Assembly: GCA_030669485.1 (NCBI GenBank)
Contig: DAOVDL010000053.1
Coordinates: 1 to 5,200, forward strand
Direction of reading: 5' to 3'
Length of the DNA stretch: 5,200 bases
Origin: Candidatus Bathyarchaeota archaeon
Lineage (GTDB): Archaea; Thermoproteota; Bathyarchaeia; Hecatellales; Hecatellaceae
Shown: positions 1-5,118 of the stretch, one piece after another
How the letters are laid out: every line of letters starts with the position of its first letter
Numbering within the stretch: position 1 is the stretch's first letter
Translations under genes and position numbers: made by a program
The notes under the pieces: generated by a model
Seen by the model: the letters and a program-made list of their open reading frames with translations, nothing else
Databases searched by the model: none
What the model was told of the DNA's origin: nothing

Positions 1-101
1 TCTTCTGCCAGCCTCTTTAATACATCTGTCCTTGGCGTGAACGGTTTCGCTTTATTCGTTATCACGGAGCCGCCAAGTTTCAGTAGAACTATATTCTCCA
101 T
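1..101 (-). CDS. ipk: Isopentenyl phosphate kinase, N-terminal fragment (cut by left window edge)
   Basis: Only the first 33 codons are in the window. Reverse translation from the ATG at 101-99 begins MENIVLLKLGGSVITNK and continues through KPFTPRTDVLKRLAE. The segment K8-LGGS-VIT is the N-terminal signature of the archaeal isopentenyl phosphate kinase branch of the amino acid kinase fold; the Lys and the glycines contact the phosphates of ATP and substrate. The enzyme phosphorylates isopentenyl phosphate to IPP in the cytosol, the last step of the modified mevalonate pathway encoded by the genes just upstream. It lies 75 bp after the dehydratase small subunit, on the same strand. The ATG was chosen because it puts KLGGS at the usual distance from the N-terminus. 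The frame stays open upstream but offers no other start. The best SD-like sequence, GAGGT at 122-118, is rather far away (16 bases). The fold assignment is strong; other amino acid kinases share KLGGS, so the specific function also rests on context. Confidence 0.85.
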   Translation of the reverse strand, partial: MENIVLLKLGGSVITNKAKPFTPRTDVLKRLAE

Positions 102-133
102 CCGCTTCCACTTATTTACCTCAATTATCAAAG

Positions 134-149
134 CCTATTCCAAAATAGG
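134..149 (-). repeat. Short inverted repeat in the spacer before the isopentenyl phosphate kinase gene
   Basis: CCTATT and AATAGG form a perfect 6-bp stem around a 4-base loop. It lies between the stop of the dehydratase small subunit and the kinase start. The stem is AT-rich and no T-run follows it on the minus strand, so it does not look like an intrinsic terminator. It could be a weak mRNA hairpin or chance. Confidence 0.2.
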
Positions 150-176
150 GCAGAAACACGAAAATCTGAGAGCCTT

Positions 177-569
177 TTACACAATTTTCATTTTTCCTTC
201 ATCTGCATTCAAGATCAATCTGTCGCCATCGTGTATCTTGTCTATGTCGATTTTGTCGATACAGGGTATTTCCGAGATTATTGCGCCAACTGCAACTATG
301 GTTTCACATTCCTTATTAACTATCGCCGCTGGAGCTTTGCCATTCTTCTTCAAACGGTATATCGTGTAAGGGCCAACAGTTGACCCCTTTCCTCGGGGGA
401 AGACCAGAATCTTCCCAGTGATCTCTTTTCCTTCCAGTGGGTGACCTTTCTCGACCACCCTTCCCGTATCTGGGTCAACCCCTCCGAAGAAGGAGATTGC
501 CTCTTTGCTCACCAAGGCTTCTCCCTCAGCTCTTCCACGATAGATCTTCCTTCCCCTCAACTCAATCAT
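177..569 (-). CDS. Phosphomevalonate dehydratase small subunit (aconitase X swivel domain, DUF126)
   Basis: This 130-residue protein is the small subunit of a split aconitase-X enzyme. With the large subunit it dehydrates (R)-mevalonate 5-phosphate to trans-anhydromevalonate 5-phosphate. The motif FPRGKGSTVGPYTIYRL (about residues 57-73) followed by GKAPAAIVN is the hallmark of the DUF126 swivelling domain. Ser63 in GKGS is the expected catalytic serine that closes over the active site on the large subunit. Length matches the family (roughly 130-140 residues). I chose the ATG at 569 over one eight codons upstream because it overlaps the large-subunit stop as ATGA, has GGTGG a few bases before it, and yields the typical start MIELRGRKIYRG. 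The overlap implies translational coupling and near-equal production of the two subunits. A different hydro-lyase substrate, such as hydroxyproline, is possible for aconitase X in general, but the flanking mevalonate genes argue strongly against it. Confidence 0.92.
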   Translation of the reverse strand: MIELRGRKIYRGRAEGEALVSKEAISFFGGVDPDTGRVVEKGHPLEGKEITGKILVFPRGKGSTVGPYTIYRLKKNGKAPAAIVNKECETIVAVGAIISEIPCIDKIDIDKIHDGDRLILNADEGKMKIV

Positions 570-1741
570 TCTTCCACCGCCAACTTGATGCAATCCGCCA
601 GAGGTCTGAAGGCCGTTTTAAATCCATTCTTACCTCTACCATAGTAGATGCCTTTAGCGGAGTTGGTTGCAAGTGCTTTGAATCTTCCCTTCAGCGGTGC
701 AACAACATGACATGTGTCGCAGGCAAACTTCGCTCCTGATACTTCAATCACCTTGGAGTAACCCTTCTCATCAGCCATCTTCTTGATCGGCCTTGCAACG
801 CCGATCCAGAGTTCTGTCTTCACCTTCTTTCCTTTCAGCAATTCAGCTAGGGTCTCCATTTCATCTATTGAACAATGTGGACAACCGATGAAGATGAAAT
901 CTACGTCGTCCGTGTCGTTCATATCGGCTATCGCTTCATCTATCTCCTTCTGCTCGACGGTGACCTTCTCGTCAGGTGTAAGTGTCTTATCCGGGGTTAT
1001 CCCCTCGATGTGAAAGATTGGAGCGGCACCATAAGTGACAATTGATGCGCTCAACGACTTCAACTCCTCTATTGCAGCTTTACTGATCCCCCTGATGAGG
1101 GGAATTCTTCCCTTCGCCAATTTTCCAGCTACGTACCCCAACGCTCCGAAGAGCATTGGGCTGTCGATTCTTGCATTCACTTCGACGACGAACTGGGCTT
1201 GCCTGTTCTCGTCGAGATGCAGTCCATACTCAGCCGTTTTCCCTGTCAGGGCTGAAGCAATCGCACTGGGGCCCCCCTCTTTATTTGTTCTCGCCCCTAG
1301 AACAGAGTTGGCGTAGGTTACTGCGCTGCTCTCACCCCAAGCAATATGTTCGCCGAAATTTGGTTTATTTCCTATGAGGTAGGGGGTACAGGTGCAGGTT
1401 GTAGCTACCTCCATATCCGCGAATGCTTCGATCACCTTAATCTGCTTCTCAGCAAATTCCTCATCTATTCCCAGTGCCCTCCAGTTCTCCAGATCCATTC
1501 CCGCTGGGTTCAGGGTCGTTTTAACCCTGACTCTGCCATCCTCAGCAAGTTCAGCCAAGAACTCCAGCCCTGCATCACCCAGATTTGCATAGCTGACACC
1601 TGAGATCTGTACGCTTGTAACAGGAATCAATCTTTCCGCGCCATAGATCTCTCCCAGAGCTACTAGAATTTCCATTGACTTCTTCGCAGCTTTACCTTCC
1701 TTTCCCTCAAGTATACTTCTCTCTTCCTCTGTCAGCCTCAC
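566..1741 (-). CDS. Phosphomevalonate dehydratase large subunit (aconitase X catalytic domain, DUF521)
   Basis: This 391-residue iron-sulfur hydro-lyase subunit removes water from mevalonate 5-phosphate to give trans-anhydromevalonate 5-phosphate in the cytosol. Visible family motifs are SGVSYANLG (47-55) and TTLNPAGMD (75-83), which match the substrate-binding loops, then TTCTCTPYL (114-122), YANSVLGARTNKEGGPSA (143-160), IGCPHCS (285-291), CDTCHVVAPL (341-350) and NSAKGIYYGRG (360-370). The likely cluster ligands come from Cys116/118, Cys287/290 and Cys341/344; I cannot tell which of each pair binds iron. Full length matches stand-alone large subunits, with no fusion to the small one. The start is GTG (1741-1739), preceded by GAGGTGAT, an almost complete match to the archaeal 16S anti-SD, and this SD runs through the stop codon of the upstream decarboxylase gene. 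Four bases separate the two genes. The small subunit follows with a 4-base overlap. The assignment to phosphomevalonate rather than another substrate is inferred from context but is strong. Confidence 0.93.
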   Translation of the reverse strand: MRLTEEERSILEGKEGKAAKKSMEILVALGEIYGAERLIPVTSVQISGVSYANLGDAGLEFLAELAEDGRVRVKTTLNPAGMDLENWRALGIDEEFAEKQIKVIEAFADMEVATTCTCTPYLIGNKPNFGEHIAWGESSAVTYANSVLGARTNKEGGPSAIASALTGKTAEYGLHLDENRQAQFVVEVNARIDSPMLFGALGYVAGKLAKGRIPLIRGISKAAIEELKSLSASIVTYGAAPIFHIEGITPDKTLTPDEKVTVEQKEIDEAIADMNDTDDVDFIFIGCPHCSIDEMETLAELLKGKKVKTELWIGVARPIKKMADEKGYSKVIEVSGAKFACDTCHVVAPLKGRFKALATNSAKGIYYGRGKNGFKTAFRPLADCIKLAVEE

Positions 1742-1745
1742 CCAA

Positions 1746-3047
1746 TCACCTCAGATACTTCTGGAGATCTACCTTCGGAAACTCACCCCTCTCAAAGGCT
1801 TTTGCCTTCTCTCCAAGGGGCTTAGTTAGGTCAAATCCTACCTTGGTTGTTACTTTCGTTTCCGGGTTTGCACTAGGGTCCAGAGAGGAGCCAATCTGAT
1901 TCTCTTTTATAACTAGATCTTTATCTCCTTGAAACCTAGTAGCCATAGCCCATTCGACCTGCGGGGGGTCAAAGATGTTGATGTCTCCGTCAACGATGAA
2001 GACATGCTTTAGCGATTTATGTCCTAAAAACGCTGCCTCAATCGCCTTCTTACCATCCTCTCCACCCTGCTTATCGATCTGTACAATTGCATGTAGCCAG
2101 CTGCAGCCTCCTGGGTTAACGCTCACATCTAGACATCTGCAGACCTTACTAACCTCTTTAAAGATAGTCGGTTCCCGAGGCATACCCATCAGAATTCTAT
2201 GCTCCAATTTACCTGGCAGCAAGGCATGCCAGATTGCATCTTTACGGTGAGTTATCTTCTTCGCCTCAAAGACAGGTTGCTCCCTCACAATATCGTAGGT
2301 TTCAGTTAGATCGATGAAGGGGCCTTCCGAATGCGACTCCTTTATGATTCTGCCCTCTAAAACGAATTCACAGTCAGCTGGAATTAAAACATCAACGGTC
2401 TTTGCCTTAACAAGCTTCAACGGCTCTAAGGAGTTCGCTATCTCTAACTCATCTTGATTAACCTTAACTGATGTTGCCGCAGCAATCAGAACGCTTAACG
2501 GGTTCCCTACACAGACAGCAACATCGAGTTCACCATTACTCCGCTTCAGATAATTATCTAGATCCCTATGAGCAACTACTCTCACTGCAAACCTATCCTT
2601 ACCTATCTGCATTGCCCTGTGGAAGTCGGTGTTCTGCCCGTATTCCCGGTCTCTCACTATGAAGACTCCGGAACTGAGGTAGTTGCCACCATCCTGTGCG
2701 CAGTGAAATAGGATCGGCAATGCATCGAGATCCACAGTCTCTTCCACAACCTCTTGACATGCTCCCGACTGCACAACCTCCGGCTTGGTTGGTTCATCAA
2801 TCGCTGAGACCAGCTTCCTAACCAACTGGTCAGGTTTAATATCGAAATAGCTTGCAAAAGCCTCCTTAGATATGCAGATATTTCCAGCAACCCTAAACTG
2901 GCTCTCCTTAACCTTCTCAAATAGAACCGTTTTCTCGCCGAGTTCACTCAGAACGGCTGACGCTTCCAGCCGCTTTGAAACCGGTTCTTTTACCTTAACC
3001 AACCGTCCGCTCTTATCCAGTTTCTCTAAAAAATCTCTAAAACCCGT
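1746..3047 (-). CDS. UbiD-family anhydromevalonate phosphate decarboxylase, atypical translation start
   Basis: This prenylated-FMN decarboxylase converts trans-anhydromevalonate 5-phosphate to isopentenyl phosphate and CO2. Numbered from the upstream ACG start (433 residues), the UbiD residues for metal and cofactor are N139 and R144 (in NTDFHR), H160 (AHRDLDNYLK) and E227 (PADCEFVLEG). The catalytic acid pair is E241 and D246 in SEGPFIDLTETYD, giving an Arg-Glu-Asp set as in bacterial UbiD. The cofactor requires a UbiX flavin prenyltransferase, which is not in the window. The first ordinary start is TTG at 3002, giving MVKVKEPVSK and 418 residues. The frame upstream encodes GFRDFLEKLDKSGR, the typical UbiD N-terminal helix, so translation probably begins earlier. 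Between the in-frame stop at 3053-3051 and that helix the best candidate is ACG at 3047, nine bases after GGAGG. A +1 frameshift from ATG 3069 or a sequence error are alternatives. The family call is firm; the substrate is inferred from neighbours. Confidence 0.9.
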   Translation of the reverse strand, partial: TGFRDFLEKLDKSGRLVKVKEPVSKRLEASAVLSELGEKTVLFEKVKESQFRVAGNICISKEAFASYFDIKPDQLVRKLVSAIDEPTKPEVVQSGACQEVVEETVDLDALPILFHCAQDGGNYLSSGVFIVRDREYGQNTDFHRAMQIGKDRFAVRVVAHRDLDNYLKRSNGELDVAVCVGNPLSVLIAAATSVKVNQDELEIANSLEPLKLVKAKTVDVLIPADCEFVLEGRIIKESHSEGPFIDLTETYDIVREQPVFEAKKITHRKDAIWHALLPGKLEHRILMGMPREPTIFKEVSKVCRCLDVSVNPGGCSWLHAIVQIDKQGGEDGKKAIEAAFLGHKSLKHVFIVDGDINIFDPPQVEWAMATRFQGDKDLVIKENQIGSSLDPSANPETKVTTKVGFDLTKPLGEKAKAFERGEFPKVDLQKYLR

Positions 3048-3056
3048 TTCTTACCG

Positions 3057-3061
3057 CCTCC
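3057..3061 (-). promoter_or_regulatory. Ribosome binding site (GGAGG) for the decarboxylase gene
   Basis: GGAGG lies just after the mevalonate kinase stop. Nine bases separate it from the ACG at 3047, a normal SD distance, whereas it is 54 bases from the TTG at 3002. The TTG has only a poor match (GCGGA) in front of it. The site therefore supports initiation well upstream of the TTG, even though no AUG, GUG or UUG codon is available in that frame. Confidence 0.6.
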
Positions 3062-3071
3062 AAACACATAA

Positions 3072-4001
3072 TCAAATACCAATTTTCGTTCTTATTACCT
3101 CAAAGCCCTCATTCTCCATCGCACCTGCAACCTTCTCCTGAAGCACTTCTCCAGGTGTCAATGCAATCATGTTCCCTCCTAATCCTCCCCCCGTCATCTT
3201 AGCACCTAAAGCTCCTCGCGTCATCGCCAGATCTACCAGATGATCAAGCTCTTTACAAGAAACCTCGGCTGCTTGTAAGAGGTTGTGGTTCTCCGTCATG
3301 AGTCTCCCAACGTATTCCAGATCGAAGGCTTCAAGTGCAGCTCTCGCTTTATATGCTAAATTCTCTGCTTTTCTGAAGATCTCTCTGTATTTCTCTGGAT
3401 ATTTTTCCTTCCTATCCTTAATTCGGGCAACTGCTGCCTTTGTATCGGCAACGAGCCCTGTGTTTCCTATAACTATCTCTACAGGTCTTTGAATCTTAAT
3501 TTGTTCAATCACATTTGGGGTCCCTTTCTTAAACCAGATCAATCCACCGTAAGTCGCGGCAGTGTTGTCAATTCCTGAGGGAGTTCCGTGGTAACCTTTC
3601 TCGCCTTCGTAAGCTATCGAGTTTATCTTCTCATCTGAAAAGCCCAAGTTAAAATGCTCTGACAATGCTCTTGCAATTGCTACACAAGATGCAGCACTTG
3701 CTCCCAGTCCACTTGCGGCGATTAAATCGCCTCCAAGAGTTATCCTAATTGGATTTTGAGTAGTACCAATCCCAACAGCTTTCATTATTCTCTCTAGAGA
3801 TTCTTTCTGCTGATCTAACTTCTCTTCTTTATATCCCTTTGTCGCACTTCTTTCATCAATTAAAGAGATGCCTTCACCGTCAGATGGTTCAACCGTTGCA
3901 ATTGTTTTTTGGTTAATTGCTGACGCAATCGCTGGGATGCCGTGTACAACAAAATGTTCATTAAACAAAATTGTCTTTCCGAAGCCATACCCTTGAGCCA
4001 T
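3072..4001 (-). CDS. mvk: Mevalonate kinase (GHMP kinase family)
   Basis: This 309-residue cytosolic kinase phosphorylates mevalonate to mevalonate 5-phosphate with ATP. The GHMP motifs occur in order. Motif 1 is GKTILFNEHFVVHGIPAIA (8-26) with Lys9 as the expected catalytic lysine. The glycine-rich ATP loop is ASGLGASAAS (96-105). GYHGTPSGIDNTAATYGG (136-153) contains Asp145, the expected catalytic base, and is distinctive of mevalonate kinases. Motif 3 is KMTGGGLGGNMIAL (268-281). Length is normal for archaeal enzymes. The ATG at 4001 is preceded by AGGTGAT three bases upstream, a strong SD match. It follows the prenyltransferase gene after 121 bp and precedes the decarboxylase start by 24 bp. 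Motif 1 reads FNEH where most mevalonate kinases have FGEH, and the ATP loop reads GLGAS instead of GLGSS; both are conservative and leave the catalytic residues in place. Other GHMP kinases are less likely given the GTPSGIDN motif and the neighbours. Confidence 0.94.
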   Translation of the reverse strand: MAQGYGFGKTILFNEHFVVHGIPAIASAINQKTIATVEPSDGEGISLIDERSATKGYKEEKLDQQKESLERIMKAVGIGTTQNPIRITLGGDLIAASGLGASAASCVAIARALSEHFNLGFSDEKINSIAYEGEKGYHGTPSGIDNTAATYGGLIWFKKGTPNVIEQIKIQRPVEIVIGNTGLVADTKAAVARIKDRKEKYPEKYREIFRKAENLAYKARAALEAFDLEYVGRLMTENHNLLQAAEVSCKELDHLVDLAMTRGALGAKMTGGGLGGNMIALTPGEVLQEKVAGAMENEGFEVIRTKIGI

Positions 4002-4010
4002 TAAATCACC

Positions 4011-4160
4011 TTAAATATTCAGCCATACATTTCCCGCTGTCAATGTATAGCTCCGTTTTTGTCTACTTATAGTTTCTAATAGGTCTTTCGGGTACTCCTC
4101 TTCAACAGCAATTTCAAGGCATTTACAGGGGTGAAGCTCCGATGATGAAAGCCACCAGCC
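4011..4160 (-). other. Spacer between prenyltransferase and mevalonate kinase, with an uninterrupted but startless reading frame
   Basis: The 121-bp spacer (4002-4122) is open in one minus-strand frame, which reaches back into the prenyltransferase 3' end in the +1 frame and stops at TAA 4013-4011. It would read ...SELHPCKCLEIAVEEEYP followed by KDLLETISRQKRSYTLTAGN and VWLNI, which looks protein-like. There is no ATG or GTG and only a late TTG, so no normal start serves most of it. I do not recognise it. It may be a decayed gene remnant or chance; about 49 codons without a stop is not rare. Confidence 0.2.
4066..4077 (-). promoter_or_regulatory. Possible archaeal promoter (BRE/TATA-like) before mevalonate kinase
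   Basis: On the minus strand AGAAACTATAAG resembles a purine-rich BRE followed by a short TATA element. Transcription would start about 25 bases downstream, near 4044, leaving a leader of roughly 40 bases with the AGGTGAT ribosome binding site. A separate promoter here would fit the 121-bp gap. The match is weak, and read-through from the prenyltransferase gene is equally possible. Confidence 0.25.
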
Positions 4161-5007
4161 CTATCAGCATCCACAGTAACGAGAACTTTTTCATCCTCCT
4201 AGCGTTTTCTGCAGAGGCATTCCTCACTGTGGAGAAAGCAGTGTAGATGAAGCCGATATCTGCTACTGCCACTATTGGGATGTAAAAGAGAGAAGCTGAG
4301 CTCAGAAGTGGAGGTATCATACTTAAAACCACTGCCAACCCGTAAAAGACAGCTGCACAGTAAGCCGCTACTTTAGACCCTTGATCTATGGCTAATGTTT
4401 GGATCTTCCTAACCCGGTCTCCCTCTACATCAGCTATGCCCTTAATTATTTCTCTGCCTGTGTTGGCGAGGAACGCCATTAACGAGAAGGTGGCTAGGAG
4501 GAGTGTTGGAATAACCCCTACTATGAAAGCTCCATAGATGAAGGGAACTGCCACGGTCCCGCTGACCATAAGGTTTCCAGCGAAGCCCCACCGCTTCCCC
4601 ACAGCGTTGTAATAGAAGGCAAGAGTTAAGGCAATCACGGCCAAAGCTACCACGTAAGGGCTTGAGACATAAATGCCGGTGGCGACCGCTGAAGCCAAAC
4701 CCACAGCTGCCAGAGCCCCCGTAAAGTAGACGGCCTCCCTCGGCTTAACCACTCCACTTGGAATTGGTCTCCGCGGCTCATTTACGGCATCAACCTCCTT
4801 GTCGAAGAAATCGTTTAACACCATAGAGCCTCCTGTTAGTGTGAATGCAGTGATGAAACCTAGGAGGCTTGGTATAAGGAGGAGGCTACTTCCCAGAGCT
4901 ATAAACTCACCTACAATAACCGCTACACCCATCATAATGCAGTTGGGAAACCGCACCATCTTGACGAAGGCTAAAGTCCTCCCCGACGACGACAGCTCTG
5001 AACTCAT
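4123..5007 (-). CDS. UbiA-family prenyltransferase, likely digeranylgeranylglyceryl phosphate synthase
   Basis: This 294-residue integral membrane enzyme should transfer a geranylgeranyl group from GGPP to geranylgeranylglyceryl phosphate, forming the second ether bond of archaeal lipids. The first aspartate-rich motif is NDFFDKEVDAVNEPRRPIPSG (65-85, Asp66/69/73). The second is IADVEGDRVRKIQTLA (191-206, Asp193/197). Both bind Mg-diphosphate on the cytoplasmic face. The RPIPSG tail after motif 1 is typical of the archaeal lipid branch. Eight or nine hydrophobic segments are visible, for example near 22-40, 44-64, 117-133, 143-163, 211-231, 237-258 and 274-291. I start at ATG 5007 instead of ATG 5016 because GGAGG ends directly against the latter but sits nine bases from the former. 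The gene lies upstream of the mevalonate cluster on the same strand and consumes its downstream product. Another UbiA substrate, such as a quinone or heme precursor, is possible but less likely given motif 1 and context. Confidence 0.87.
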   Translation of the reverse strand: MSSELSSSGRTLAFVKMVRFPNCIMMGVAVIVGEFIALGSSLLLIPSLLGFITAFTLTGGSMVLNDFFDKEVDAVNEPRRPIPSGVVKPREAVYFTGALAAVGLASAVATGIYVSSPYVVALAVIALTLAFYYNAVGKRWGFAGNLMVSGTVAVPFIYGAFIVGVIPTLLLATFSLMAFLANTGREIIKGIADVEGDRVRKIQTLAIDQGSKVAAYCAAVFYGLAVVLSMIPPLLSSASLFYIPIVAVADIGFIYTAFSTVRNASAENARRMKKFSLLWMLIGLVAFIIGASPL

Positions 5008-5016
5008 GGTCAGCAT

Positions 5017-5022
5017 CCTCCT
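5017..5022 (-). promoter_or_regulatory. Ribosome binding site (AGGAGG) that decides the prenyltransferase start
   Basis: AGGAGG abuts the first in-frame ATG (5016-5014) with no spacer, which is too close for normal use. It lies nine bases from the second ATG (5007-5005), a good distance. This favours the shorter protein beginning MSSELSSSGRTLAF. Confidence 0.7.
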
Positions 5023-5025
5023 AGT

Positions 5026-5079
5026 TCACTCACAACAATATTTGAAGCACCCGCCAGATCTACACTTCTTTAAACCCAT
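5026..5079 (-). CDS. Possible Cys-rich mini-ORF in the prenyltransferase leader
   Basis: A 17-codon frame, MGLKKCRSGGCFKYCCE, ends 18 bases before the prenyltransferase start. The frame extends upstream without a stop to a TTG at 5133, which would give 35 residues. It contains four cysteines, spaced as C-x4-C-x3-CC, plus several basic residues. No convincing ribosome binding site precedes either start. I recognise no family. If translated, it could be a small metal-binding protein or a leader peptide; chance is a fair explanation at this length. Confidence 0.2.
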   Translation of the reverse strand: MGLKKCRSGGCFKYCCE

Positions 5080-5118
5080 AAGCAGTTCTCTTACACTAAG
5101 GAGGTAAAGAGGTTTAGG

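Noticed and set aside
52..111. GTG at 111 with GAGGT upstream, opening a 19-codon frame overlapping the isopentenyl phosphate kinase start
   Set aside because: The ribosome-binding spacing is good, but the frame is short, out of register with the kinase and protein-like in no recognisable way.
134..149. Inverted repeat as a transcription terminator
   Set aside because: The 6-bp stem is AT-rich, has no T-run after it on the transcribed strand, and lies between two genes of the same pathway.
37..369. Plus-strand frame of 110 codons antisense to the small subunit and kinase start
   Set aside because: It is antisense to two well-supported genes, with a low-complexity composition rich in Ser, Phe and Ile and no ribosome binding site that stands out.
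570..593. Upstream ATG extending the dehydratase small subunit by eight residues (MHQVGGGR)
   Set aside because: It lies inside the large-subunit coding region, adds no recognisable domain sequence, and the ATG at 569 has the ATGA overlap and a better-placed GGTGG.
2657..2947. Second minus-strand frame of 96 codons inside the decarboxylase gene
   Set aside because: It lies entirely within a gene with intact UbiD motifs, has an Arg/Leu/Ser-rich composition typical of an out-of-frame shadow, and matches nothing I recognise.
4005..4020. ATATTTAA immediately before mevalonate kinase as a TATA box
   Set aside because: It is too close to the ATG; transcription would begin inside the coding region and lose the strong AGGTGAT ribosome binding site.
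5008..5016. First ATG of the prenyltransferase frame (MLTMSS start)
   Set aside because: GGAGG directly touches this ATG, leaving no spacer, while the ATG at 5007 is nine bases away.
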